Positions 26,327 through 34,629 of a stretch of 64,000 nt of DNA are shown here, piece after piece. The stretch lies in the NCBI RefSeq assembly GCF_014696435.1, contig NZ_JACJQG010000031.1, positions 29,915 through 93,914 on the forward strand, in the 5' to 3' direction. Position numbers and translations under genes: made by a program. This stretch comes from Calothrix anomala FACHB-343 (GTDB taxonomy: Bacteria > Cyanobacteriota > Cyanobacteriia > Cyanobacteriales > Nostocaceae). The notes under the pieces were generated by a model. The model did no database searches and was not told where the DNA came from. It saw only the letters and a list, made by a program, of their open reading frames with translations. How positions within the stretch are numbered: position 1 is the stretch's first letter; every line of letters starts with the position of its first letter.

Positions 26327-27676
26327 TTATTGGGTCAATGAACTACCCCACCCTACAACGTTATCGGGTGGGGTTTCTACATCCCCACCAGTAGAGTAAG
26401 ATTTCTGACGCTTCTTTTGGCCTAGTTGCTTCATGCTTCCCGCTTGCTTACGGGTACGTGAAGTAGAGCTAGAACGATCTGCGTCTGCGAGACTTGTTCC
26501 AAATCCCGGTAGTTGATTTGAGTACCAAAGCAGCATCACTTCTCCAGAAGCGATATCACGCTGTTGAGTATAGTTACAGTTAGAGCAAATATGCACTCGT
26601 TGGTCTAAAGATTTCTTTTCTTGATGCCCACATTTAGGGCAGGTTTGAGACGGTTTTATCTTCTTGGTCGGTGCTTCAGAAAACAAACCACCAACATCAT
26701 CCAACTTAGCCTTAAGGGACTGCCTAATCATCCCCATACCGACATCAAGAATTGATTTATTTAGACCAGTTTTTTGCTTGTTGCGCTTACCCCTTTTCGC
26801 TTTGGCGCTCATGTTTTTAACTTCTAGTTGTTCAGTTACCACCGTGCTATTACCGCTAACTATTCGTGTGGTAGCTTGATGAACCCAGTTCTGCCTCTGA
26901 TTAGCCACTTTTCGATATACCTTGCTAATCTGACGCTGAAATTTCTTCCATCTTCTAGAAGCTTTCTGTTTTTTCTGGAAATTAGGTGAACGTTTACGAC
27001 GCTTACCTTTGCTTAATTGCTTGATTTGTTGTTCTGCCTTCCTAAAAAATCTAGGAGCAGGAATCAAACCATTCTCTTCACCATTAGTCCAAGCGATAGC
27101 ATCATTACATCCCAAGTCAATGGCTATTAAGCCGTTATCAGTTTTACGACTATTTCTTAGCAAATCATCGTCTATGTCCAAAACTATAGACGCATACCAC
27201 TTACCATTGCGGTGAACTATGTCTAGGCTTTTGGGATGCCCCCATAATCTAGCTTTACCCCGCATCTGGATAGATCCAATCTTTGCTAATTCTAAATAAC
27301 CATTATCCCCTGTACTATGACATTTCCATCCTGTGAAAGATGGATAACTCCATCCTGAGTAACGACGAATTGATTTGAACTTGGGATAACCACCTAACCC
27401 TTTGAAGAATCTTTGAAATGCAAAATCAACTCGTTTTAGAGTAGCTTGCAACGCCTGGGAGTTTATTTGCTGGTACTCTGTCCAAACTTCCTTGAAATCT
27501 GGTAGACAATTCTGTTGTTCAAAGTACGAAACTGATTTACCAAATTTTCTGTAAGACGTAATTCTATTGGAAATTGCGCTGTTGTAGAGGTCTTTGTGCA
27601 ATTTCCTGTGATAGTGGAGTATATTATTCACTTTTGCTGTAGGATAAAGCCTAAAAGTTGCTCTACGCAACGCCAT
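26327..27676 (-). CDS. tnpB: TnpB, RNA-guided nuclease of IS200/IS605
   Basis: A 449-residue protein with the complete set of TnpB features: an N-terminal helix-turn-helix/wedge region (RRATFRLYPT), RuvC-I with Asp187 (LIAIDLGCNDA), RuvC-II with Glu282 (VVTEQLEVKNMS), a zinc ribbon with Cys346, Cys349, Cys364 and Cys367, and RuvC-III with Asp374 (QQRDIASGEVM). All three catalytic acids are present, so the nuclease should be active. In characterised systems TnpB uses an RNA from the transposon's right end to cut the donor joint and promote retention. The hairpin inside its 3' end (26345-26374) is the likely scaffold of that RNA. The C-terminal tail after residue 385 is longer than usual and rich in Ser, Arg and Lys. 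Confidence 0.9.
   Translation of the reverse strand: MALRRATFRLYPTAKVNNILHYHRKLHKDLYNSAISNRITSYRKFGKSVSYFEQQNCLPDFKEVWTEYQQINSQALQATLKRVDFAFQRFFKGLGGYPKFKSIRRYSGWSYPSFTGWKCHSTGDNGYLELAKIGSIQMRGKARLWGHPKSLDIVHRNGKWYASIVLDIDDDLLRNSRKTDNGLIAIDLGCNDAIAWTNGEENGLIPAPRFFRKAEQQIKQLSKGKRRKRSPNFQKKQKASRRWKKFQRQISKVYRKVANQRQNWVHQATTRIVSGNSTVVTEQLEVKNMSAKAKRGKRNKQKTGLNKSILDVGMGMIRQSLKAKLDDVGGLFSEAPTKKIKPSQTCPKCGHQEKKSLDQRVHICSNCNYTQQRDIASGEVMLLWYSNQLPGFGTSLADADRSSSTSRTRKQAGSMKQLGQKKRQKSYSTGGDVETPPDNVVGWGSSLTQ
26345..26374 (-). ncRNA. Candidate omega-RNA/right-end hairpin at the tnpB 3' end
   Basis: ACCCCACCC and GGGTGGGGT form a nine-pair stem with a 12-base loop, overlapping the last codons of tnpB. 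In other IS200/IS605 elements the guide-RNA scaffold overlaps this position and the guide continues into flanking DNA, here toward the tRNA side. Transcription has not been shown. Confidence 0.45.
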
Positions 27677-27742
27677 GCGTCATCACCTCCTGTTCAGTTT
27701 CAACTTGTGGTATCCTATCACTGTATAATTTCAGTTGTCAAC

Positions 27743-28165
27743 ATGAAAACTCAACTCAGAAAAGCGGCTCACGCCGTTTTCAGGATTCAGTTTCATATAA
27801 TATTTGTCACAAAATACCGCAAGAACGCTATCAATCAGGCAATTCTTTCTAAATTAGAAGAAGTATTCAGTCGTGTTTGTGAAAAAAGAAAGTGTCAGCT
27901 ATTGGAATTCAACGGAGAAAATGACCATGTTCATCTATTAGTAGATGTTCACCCAGACAATAATATTTCTCAGTTGATAGGTTCGTTGAAATCTGCGTCA
28001 AGTCGCGTTGTCAGGAAAGAATTTCAGGATTACCTAAAACAGTTCTACTGGAAAAAAGAAGATCCTAGTTTTTGGACGGACGCATACTGCGTAATTTCGG
28101 CAGGTGGCGCACCATTGGAGATAATCAAGGAATACATACAATCTCAAACAGAACCAAAAAGCTAA
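27743..28165 (+). CDS. tnpA: TnpA, Y1 (HUH) transposase of IS200/IS605
   Basis: A 140-residue transposase that cuts and joins single-stranded DNA at the hairpin ends of the element. The HUH motif is HVHLLVDVH (residues about 60-68), and the nucleophile tyrosine is expected in the C-terminal helix, most likely in EIIKEYIQSQ. The start is the ATG at 27743; the preceding in-frame codons lie between the two divergent genes and do not match the family. The length is typical for this family. It is intact and divergent from tnpB across a promoter region of about 65 bases. Confidence 0.9.
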   Translation: MKTQLRKAAHAVFRIQFHIIFVTKYRKNAINQAILSKLEEVFSRVCEKRKCQLLEFNGENDHVHLLVDVHPDNNISQLIGSLKSASSRVVRKEFQDYLKQFYWKKEDPSFWTDAYCVISAGGAPLEIIKEYIQSQTEPKS

Positions 28166-28252
28166 TGTTGTCAAAAACTCAACTGCCCCATTGCTTGTTT
28201 TACCTGCGGTAAAATTCAGCAACAGGGCGTTTCGTTTTTGACCCGCTTACAT

Positions 28253-28280
28253 CCCCTCCCTGCTAACGCTGAGGAAGGGG
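28253..28280. repeat. Left-end hairpin of the IS200/IS605 element
   Basis: The CCCCTCCCT...AGGAAGGGG imperfect stem downstream of tnpA is the usual recognition hairpin for TnpA. Confidence 0.6.
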
Positions 28281-28320
28281 AATTACGCGGAATTAGTTAA
28301 AGGTCTTTTTGGGTGCGTTT

Positions 28321-28381
28321 TGGGCGTAAATTGGGCGTAAAAATTTGGGGTCAATCCAGACGGGCGTAAGATTGGGCGTAA
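28321..28381. repeat. Four GGGCGTAA motifs before the integrase fragment
   Basis: GGGCGTAA occurs at 28322-28329, 28333-28340, 28362-28369 and 28374-28381, three of them preceded by TTGG or TTTGG. The cluster sits directly upstream of an integrase arm-binding domain and may be a set of arm-type recombination sites. Confidence 0.55.
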
Positions 28382-28400
28382 TTTTTTGTAGAAGAACAGC

Positions 28401-28646
28401 ATGAAAGGGATAAAAGGACAAGTTAGCGTAGTGGCTTCCCACGGTCGGTTGCAATTACGATTTAGGTATGCTGGGAAGAGATACACCCTAAGCATTGGAT
28501 TACCAGATACCATTGTTAATCGCAAAGCTGCTGAAGCTAAAGCAAGACAGATTGAGCTAGATATACTTTCAGGTAATTTTGACCCTACTCTGGCTAAATA
28601 TAAACCACCTGCTAATACCAAAACCGAAGAGGAACGCAGGCGATAA
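28401..28646 (+). pseudogene. Truncated tyrosine recombinase, arm-binding domain only
   Basis: The 81 residues (MKGIKGQVSVVASHGRLQLRF...) match the N-terminal arm-DNA-binding domain of phage and island integrases: a three-stranded beta-sheet followed by a helix (NRKAAEAKARQIELDI). The core-binding and catalytic domains, with the Arg-His-Arg-Tyr residues, are missing. After TEEERRR the frame ends in a small GC-rich inserted repeat (CTGCGGCATGGCTTCGC) and then an IS4 fragment. With the tRNA-Gly upstream, this is the likely relic of a tRNA-directed integrative element. Confidence 0.75.
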
Positions 28647-28674
28647 GCCTGCGGCATGGCTTCGCTTACCGCTA

Positions 28675-28857
28675 CCAGCACAATTAGTGGTTAGTTTGGT
28701 AATAGCAATGAGTCTGTGGTCTAAAGACTCGATGCGTGATGTACTGAAAAACTTGATTGATAGGCTTAGTGAGGCATGGGTTCAGGTTGGTCAATATTGG
28801 CGAGTACCTTGTAAGTCAGCGATTACACAAGCGCGACAGCGATTAGGTGCAAGAGTA
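28675..28857 (+). pseudogene. IS4-family transposase, N-terminal fragment
   Basis: The translated segment LPAQLVVSLVIAMSLWSKDS through YWRVPCKSAITQARQRLGAR matches the N-terminal domain of IS4-type transposases. The rest of the protein, including the DDE core, is absent: from about 28858 the frame continues into unrelated sequence and stops at 28932. Confidence 0.75.
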
Positions 28858-29056
28858 CAATACCTTTGCCAAAATAAGAGGTTACAAAAATTTTGGCAAA
28901 AATGGCAAAATGACCCATATATAAGTGTTTAGCTTCCAAGCTCCCTTGTAAGCGCAAACCCTTTATACTGCCACAATACACCAAAAAAAGCCTTGTGGGA
29001 AACCTGGAAGAAATTTTAGGACTGATTGTTTTTGCCAAACATCAGAGAAAAGGGCG

Positions 29057-29233
29057 TTAATACATGAACTCAGCCTCGGAAATTGGCAAAGGTATTGATA
29101 CTAAGAGAATATTTCCAATTGTTGAATGGCTATAGTTTTGCATCACCATTTTTACCGCCAGTGCCCGTTTCAGTTCTCTGGGGTCTGACGTTGTTTGAAT
29201 GAACTCCATCAATTCTTCCATCTGTACTGCCAT
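29057..29233 (-). pseudogene. IS630-like helix-turn-helix fragment
   Basis: A 58-residue minus-strand frame starts MAVQMEELMEFIQTTSDPRE and continues with ALAVKMVMQNYSHSTIGNIL, which resembles the N-terminal HTH of IS630-type transposase proteins. The match breaks after the HTH and the frame stops after EAEFMY. It is a remnant of another insertion sequence in the same graveyard. Confidence 0.6.
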
Positions 29234-29309
29234 TCATTCTCTCAGTGACTACCAATTTTTACCATATCAACAACTTTGATTTTTCACAAATGATTTAGGA
29301 TTGCTATAT

Positions 29310-29441
29310 GTGAAGAAAATTGAAGAACAAATAGTCGAATTTTGGGCGTGGCGTGAGATAGCCAAGGGAGAGGAAATTACTATCAACTACAACGGAAACC
29401 CAGAAGACAATACACCTATATGGTTCGAGCCTGTAGAATAA
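29310..29441 (+). pseudogene. SET-domain protein, C-terminal remnant
   Basis: Forty-three codons end in a SET-domain motif (AWREIAKGEEITINYNGNP), where GEEIT-NY is the conserved post-catalytic block that closes the SAM/substrate pocket of protein methyltransferases. The rest of the domain is missing. The sequence just upstream is a dispersed repeat (ATGATTTAGGATTGCTAT) also seen near 40070-40100, which marks the deletion or insertion junction. Confidence 0.6.
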
Positions 29442-29598
29442 ATTGTTGGGATAGAAGTTAAGTTGGCACAAATAAACTGAACTCTCTAAAAGAATGTAAA
29501 ATGCACGAAATCTCTGCGATTGCTAACCTGCCTTAACCCTCTGAAGCGTCTACGTTTCACTTTGTTCCACTCGCGGCGGTTAGTGGGACGAAAAAATT

Positions 29599-32500
29599 AT
29601 GGACACAAATGAACAGCAGGCGTTAACACACGCTATTGCAGTTAGAGACGGAACTGCAATTCAAATGCTGTATCTAGACGAAGTTATACTGTGTTATCTA
29701 TTTGGAGAATATCATCAAGCTGTACAAACCGATGTTGTGGCAAGGCAACATTTTGAAGAGGTGACAGCAATAACAGTTTTACCTGTATTCTGTTTGTATC
29801 ACTCTCTGGCGCTTTTGAGCCTACCGCTCGATGCTTCAAACTCCCAAAAAGTAGCTTGGCTCAATTGTGTTAACATCAACCAAGAAAAGATGCAGAAATG
29901 GGCAGAACACGCTCCCATGAATTATCTACATAAATTTCATCTAGTTGAGGCAGAAAAAGCGCGAGTCTTAGGGCAATTTTTTGAGGCTGAAGAGTTTTAC
30001 GAGCGAGCGATCGCTCTTGCTGCTGAAAATGAGTTTATCCAGGAAGAAGCACTCGCCTATGAATTAGCGGCTAAACATTATCTGGCGCGAGGGCGGTCAA
30101 AAATTGCTCAAACTTACATGAAAGAGGCGCACTATTGCTATGATCGCTGGGGCGCAACCGCTAAAGTTAAAGATTTAGAAGAACGCTATCCACAACTCCT
30201 CAACACCAACCTAGTTCGGCAATCACATTCAATCGTGACCGATGAAACGATCCGTCATCCGACTGCGACGATCGATTTGGGTGCGGCGATGAAAGCGGCT
30301 CAAGCCATCTCAGAAATAATCCATCTCGATCAATTAACTGCAACGTTGATGCAGGTGGTGATAGAAAATGCAGGAGCCGAAACTGGCGCTCTGGTTCTCC
30401 TGGAAGATGATCGGCTCACTGTTGTGGCTCAGTGCAGTGGGAGTAAACAGTGTAACCTGGAAAAGATCGCTGTTGCTGGCTGTGCAACAATTCCTGTCTC
30501 CGTCATCCAATCAGTAGAACGCACATCTGAAACTCTGGTGTTTGATGATGCAATCAGCGAACCGTCTTTTTTGACTGATCGGTATATTCAAAACCAACAA
30601 ACGCGATCGCTCTTGTGTATGCCCATTCTCAAGCAAAATCAGCTGATTGGCATACTTTATCTGGAGAACAATCTCAGTACCGGAGTGTTTACTAGCGATC
30701 GCTTACAAGTCCTTAAACTGTTGATTGCTCAGGCAGCAATTTCACTGGAGAATGCTCGGTTATATGAACGGTTATCGGATTATTCCGAAACACTGGAAAG
30801 GAAGGTAGAAGAGCAAACTCAAGCTTTGCAGCAGGAGATCGCGGAACGTCAACAAACCGAAGCCGCATTGAGACAAAGTGAAGCAAATTATCGCAACCTG
30901 CTACAAACCGCAAATTCCGTGATCATTCGCTATGATCCGCAAGGACGGATTCACTACATCAACGATTATGGGGTAAAACTTCTTGGCTATGAAGAACATC
31001 AGATTTTAGGGCGAACCTTATTTGAAACAATCATTCCAGACATCGAAATCTCTGGACGCGATGTCAAACCCTTTGTCCATGATTTACTTCGTAATCCTCA
31101 ATCGTACCCGCAAGGTGAGGGTGAAAACCTGTGTCGAGATGGTCGGCGAGTTTGGGTTGTTTGGTCAAATCAAGCCATCTTCAATGAACAGGGAGATGTC
31201 GTTGAAATCTTATCGGTTGGCAATGACACCACCCAGCGTAGACAAGCAGAAGAGGCATTACAACGCAGTGAAGCCAAGTTCCGAACTATTTTTGAAAACT
31301 CACAGGTTGGTATCTACCGAACCCGCACCTATGATGGCTTAATTCTCAATGCCAATCAACGCTTTGCCGATCTGTTTGGTTTTGATTCACCCCAAGAGAT
31401 TATTGGAATTGAACACACTATAGGCTATTGGGTCAATCCCAGCGATCGCCAACAAGGCATTGAGGTGATGAAGCGGGATGGGGAAGTGCGAAGCTATGAA
31501 GCACAGATGCGAAAACGAGATGGGACAGTGTTTTGGGGACTTTTCTCTTCTTATCTGAATGCAGGCGATGACTACATCGAAGGGGTGATTGCAGATATTA
31601 GCGATCGCAAACAGGCAGAAGTAGCGTTGCAAGCCTCTGAAGCAGAACTGCGGGCGCTCTTTTCAGCCATTCCCGATCCGCTGTGTGTTTTCAATGCTAA
31701 AGGGCAAGTGATCGGCGCAATCAAAGGAAATCCGTCATATGGAGAGTTGCATAGGGAGGAGTATATTGGTAAAACACTGTATCAACTCTATGATACGGAA
31801 CAAGCTGATGAATTCCTGAGTTACATTCAGCAGGTGCTGAGAACCCAACAAGTACTCACAGTTGAATACAGCCAGTGGATAGCTGAACGAGAAATCTGGT
31901 TTTCAGCGCGCATTGCACCGATTCGGCACGAACAGGTGATTTGGATAGCGCGAGATATTACGCTGCAAAAGCGAGCAGAAGCAGCCTCGATTTTGGAAGA
32001 ACGCAACCGCATGGCGCGTGAAATTCACGACACACTCGCTCAGGCGTTTACGGGCATTCTGGCTCAGGTAGGAGCGGCAAAACAGGTGTTAACGGATGAT
32101 TCAGAAGCAACTGAGGCACACCTAGACCTGATCAAAGAATTGGCGCGAACTGGACTGGTTGAAGCGCGGCGATCGGTAGTAGCGCTCCGTCCTCAGCTTT
32201 TGGAGGAAGGCAGTCTACAGAGCGCTCTACATCGTCTCGTCGCTCAACTCAGAACTGCCGCAATGGATACCACTTTATATTATGAGATTGAGGGTGCAGT
32301 ATATTCTCTGCCGACTGAAGTCGAGAGTAATCTACTGCGGATTGGGCAGGAAGCCTTAACCAATGCGATTCGACACGCCAATGCTAATGAAATTCGAGTG
32401 GAGCTAATCTACGATCGCGATCAATTTTGCTTGCGCGTGAAAGACAATGGACAGGGCTTTGGAGTTGGGAGTATTCCAGCCTCTCTTGGTTTTGGCTTAC

Positions 32501-32610
32501 TAGGCATGAGCGAACGGGCAGAGCGCATCGGCGCACAACTCACGATTCGGAGTCAACCTGGAGAAGGAACAGAGATGATTGTTACTGTCGATCGGGAGGC
32601 ATCACAATGA
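29599..32610 (+). CDS. NarL-type sensor histidine kinase with helical-repeat, GAF and PAS domains
   Basis: A 1003-residue kinase. Residues 1-205 form helical repeats (MNYLHKFHLVEAEKARVLG, EEFYERAIALA) that match the segment just before the GAF domain in very large cyanobacterial Ser/Thr-kinase-AAA ATPase-histidine kinase proteins. A GAF domain follows at about 240-385, a coiled coil at 390-425, and three PAS domains at about 425-545, 550-675 and 680-795. The HisKA_3 helix has His810 (AREIHDTLAQAF), and the HATPase ends near 1000. The parent family is normally about twice as long, so this gene appears to be a decapitated version that begins near a junction in mobile-element debris. It overlaps its response regulator by four bases. 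Confidence 0.85.
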   Translation: MDTNEQQALTHAIAVRDGTAIQMLYLDEVILCYLFGEYHQAVQTDVVARQHFEEVTAITVLPVFCLYHSLALLSLPLDASNSQKVAWLNCVNINQEKMQKWAEHAPMNYLHKFHLVEAEKARVLGQFFEAEEFYERAIALAAENEFIQEEALAYELAAKHYLARGRSKIAQTYMKEAHYCYDRWGATAKVKDLEERYPQLLNTNLVRQSHSIVTDETIRHPTATIDLGAAMKAAQAISEIIHLDQLTATLMQVVIENAGAETGALVLLEDDRLTVVAQCSGSKQCNLEKIAVAGCATIPVSVIQSVERTSETLVFDDAISEPSFLTDRYIQNQQTRSLLCMPILKQNQLIGILYLENNLSTGVFTSDRLQVLKLLIAQAAISLENARLYERLSDYSETLERKVEEQTQALQQEIAERQQTEAALRQSEANYRNLLQTANSVIIRYDPQGRIHYINDYGVKLLGYEEHQILGRTLFETIIPDIEISGRDVKPFVHDLLRNPQSYPQGEGENLCRDGRRVWVVWSNQAIFNEQGDVVEILSVGNDTTQRRQAEEALQRSEAKFRTIFENSQVGIYRTRTYDGLILNANQRFADLFGFDSPQEIIGIEHTIGYWVNPSDRQQGIEVMKRDGEVRSYEAQMRKRDGTVFWGLFSSYLNAGDDYIEGVIADISDRKQAEVALQASEAELRALFSAIPDPLCVFNAKGQVIGAIKGNPSYGELHREEYIGKTLYQLYDTEQADEFLSYIQQVLRTQQVLTVEYSQWIAEREIWFSARIAPIRHEQVIWIARDITLQKRAEAASILEERNRMAREIHDTLAQAFTGILAQVGAAKQVLTDDSEATEAHLDLIKELARTGLVEARRSVVALRPQLLEEGSLQSALHRLVAQLRTAAMDTTLYYEIEGAVYSLPTEVESNLLRIGQEALTNAIRHANANEIRVELIYDRDQFCLRVKDNGQGFGVGSIPASLGFGLLGMSERAERIGAQLTIRSQPGEGTEMIVTVDREASQ

Positions 32611-33230
32611 GCCAAGCCATTCGGGTTCTCATTGCAGACGATCATGCTATTTTTCGGCAAGGATTAGCCACCATTATTAACCGTGACCCAGATATGCAGG
32701 TGATTGCCCAAGCCGAAAATGGGGAACAAGCGATCGCTCTATTTGGGGAACACCAACCGGATGTCACGCTCATGGATCTGCGAATGCCGGGCGTGGAAGG
32801 AGTTGCCGCCATCGGTGCAATTTGTGCTACTGCTAAATCTGCTCGGATTATTGTACTGACCACGTATGATAGTGACGAAGATATTTATCGAGGATTGCAG
32901 GCAGGCGCAAAAGGATATCTGTTGAAAGAAACTGAACCTGACGAGCTTCTGAATGCTATTCGTACCGTTCATCGGGGTCAGAAGTATATTCCGCCTGATG
33001 TAGGAGCAAAGTTGGTACAGCGCCTCAGCAATCCAGAACTGAGTGAAAGAGAACTAGAAGTACTCCGCTCACTGGCGCAGGGAATGAGCAATGCCGATAT
33101 TGCAGCTACTTTAAGTATCGGTGAAGGCACTGTTAAATCTCATGTGAATCGAATTTTGAATAAGTTAGATGTGAGCGATCGCACCCAAGCTGTAATTGTT
33201 GCTGTTAAACGCGGCATTGTTAATTTATGA
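32607..33230 (+). CDS. NarL/LuxR-family response regulator
   Basis: A 207-residue regulator, the partner of the upstream kinase. The receiver domain has DD at 11-12, phosphoacceptor Asp57 (TLMDLRMPG), and the conserved Lys in KGYLLKE. The C-terminal LuxR-type HTH reads LSERELEVLRSLAQGMSNAD and TVKSHVNRILNKLDVSDRTQ. The true start is the ATG at 32607, which overlaps the kinase stop (ATGA); longer in-frame extensions would run inside the kinase gene. The last 22 codons and about 160 bases after the stop are copied at 34318-34565. Confidence 0.92.
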   Translation: MSQAIRVLIADDHAIFRQGLATIINRDPDMQVIAQAENGEQAIALFGEHQPDVTLMDLRMPGVEGVAAIGAICATAKSARIIVLTTYDSDEDIYRGLQAGAKGYLLKETEPDELLNAIRTVHRGQKYIPPDVGAKLVQRLSNPELSERELEVLRSLAQGMSNADIAATLSIGEGTVKSHVNRILNKLDVSDRTQAVIVAVKRGIVNL

Positions 33231-33387
33231 GGCGTACTTTCGATAGAATTGGGATTCTAACTTGAGTTAGAACCAGCCTTCTACTCCACGATGGCATGGT
33301 TGCTCTATCAATTTATACTGTAAAAATTTTAACTTGCTATAGACGACAGCTTGAAGGCGATCTCCTATATTGAGTTTATGCAAATAG
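33164..33387 (+). repeat. Segmental duplication, copy 1 (224 bp)
   Basis: It covers the last codons of the response regulator and the region behind it. It matches 34318-34565 almost base for base, but lacks the 24-base insert found there at the HIP1 site. Confidence 0.9.
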
Positions 33388-33631
33388 TGCATCCAATCAG
33401 GCAAATCATGCTCCTTGAGAGCGGTAAGAGGCTGTCTCTAAAGAAATGTAAAGGGGACGGAAGCGGGCGATCGCAAACGCTCAAATCCCTAGTTTAAGCG
33501 AATTACTGGAATGACACCAAAGCGGGTTCGTTAATTCCACAAGAATCTGACAAATCATTGCAAGAATTTGAAAGAAGTCGAGCCTTGGAACTCAATACAC
33601 TTTAAATAAATAGAACTAGGAGAATCCAATC

Positions 33632-34225
33632 ATGGTCAAACAGCAATCTGTAGATGAACAAGCAAATGGAAAGACAACTAGTAACCTGACACCAGCCCAG
33701 GAGTTTTTGCAAGAACTCTGGGATGAGCATCTGCGGCTTGAGTTTGACGCTCACAACACTGAAGATACTCTCGCCACGATGGTTGAGGATGCTTACGTTA
33801 ACGGCATTCCGGTAATGATTGGGGGAGTAGGGAAACCGGCACTGCGCGAGTTTTATTCCAAGTACTTCATTCCACAGATGCCGCCGGACATGGAGCTGAC
33901 TCCGGTCTCGCGCACAATCGGAACCAATCAACTCGTCGATGAAATGCTAGTTAAGTTCACTCATACCATCCAGATGGACTGGATGCTACCTGGCATTGCT
34001 CCGACTCTTAAACGGGTTGAAGTGGCATTGGTAGTAATTGTTCAGTTTCGTGACGACAAGCTAGCCCACGAACACCTCTACTGGGATCAGGCGAGTGTAT
34101 TGGTTCAACTCGGTATGCTTGATCCGGGTACTTTGCCCGTTGTAGGGGTTGACAGTGCGCGCAAGGTACTTGATCCGAGCTTGCCCTCAAACGCACTGAT
34201 CGATCGTGCCAGCGATCGCAACTAA
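33632..34225 (+). CDS. NTF2/SnoaL-like protein
   Basis: A 197-residue soluble protein. The core from about residue 20 to 170 fits the cone-shaped NTF2-like fold: an N-terminal helix (AQEFLQELWDEHLRLEF), a beta-hairpin containing NGIPVMIGGVGKPALREFY, and a final sheet with KLAHEHLYWDQASVLVQLG. SnoaL-like polyketide cyclases and related unknown proteins share these features, including the HEHLYWDQ motif. No catalytic role can be assigned. It lies between the two copies of the segmental duplication and is followed by a hairpin (34269-34295). It is likely part of an acquired or reshuffled block. Confidence 0.75.
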   Translation: MVKQQSVDEQANGKTTSNLTPAQEFLQELWDEHLRLEFDAHNTEDTLATMVEDAYVNGIPVMIGGVGKPALREFYSKYFIPQMPPDMELTPVSRTIGTNQLVDEMLVKFTHTIQMDWMLPGIAPTLKRVEVALVVIVQFRDDKLAHEHLYWDQASVLVQLGMLDPGTLPVVGVDSARKVLDPSLPSNALIDRASDRN

Positions 34226-34268
34226 GTGCAGGAGCCAGCAAATATCAATGCCTAAACCCGCCATTTTG

Positions 34269-34295
34269 CAACCAGGATCGTACTCATCCTGGTTG
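34269..34295 (+). terminator. Hairpin after the NTF2-like gene
   Basis: CAACCAGGAT and ATCCTGGTTG form a perfect 10-bp stem with a seven-base loop, 44 bases after the stop codon. There is no long T-run, so termination strength is uncertain. Confidence 0.5.
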
Positions 34296-34317
34296 TAGGA
34301 GGCGCTTCTTATTGCTA

Positions 34318-34565
34318 GTTAGATGTGAGCGATGCCTACGGCAACGTCAAGGACGAACGCACCCAAGCTGTAATTGTTGCCGTTAAACGCGGCATTGTTA
34401 ATTTATGAGGCGTACTTTCGATAGAATTGGGATTCTAACTTGAGTTATAACTAGCCTTCTACTCCACGATGGCATGGTTGCTCTATCAATTTATACTGTA
34501 AAAATTTTAACTCGCTATAGACGACAGCTTGAAGGCAATTTCCTATATTGAATGTATGCAAATAG
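34318..34565 (+). repeat. Segmental duplication, copy 2, with 24-bp insert
   Basis: The second copy of 33164-33387. It is 24 bases longer because of a GC-rich insert at 34334-34357 (beginning GCCTACGGCAACG) that splits the GCGATCGC site present in copy 1. It places a response-regulator tail in front of the DsbA-like gene. Confidence 0.9.
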
Positions 34566-34629
34566 AGATGCAGTCAATGGATTGAGCAAGTCAATTGCAA
34601 AATTCTATACTTGCTGCAAACATAAAAAA

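Larger units (their letters stand above)
26325..28290. mobile_element. IS200/IS605-family element with divergent tnpB and tnpA
   Basis: The two transposition genes point away from each other, as in IS605 itself. Subterminal hairpins mark each end: ACCCCACCC/GGGTGGGGT at 26345-26374, inside the last codons of tnpB, and CCCCTCCCT...AGGAAGGGG at 28253-28280, beyond tnpA. Such elements lack inverted terminal repeats and target duplication, so the exact borders are approximate. Both genes look intact. Confidence 0.85.

Noticed and set aside
28283-28681. A 132-codon minus-strand frame
   Set aside because: It is the antisense of the integrase arm-binding domain and its GGGCGTAA leader.
34552-34629. 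Longer start for the DsbA-like gene
   Set aside because: The extra residues come from the duplicated segment and do not fit the fold; ATG 34630 is better.
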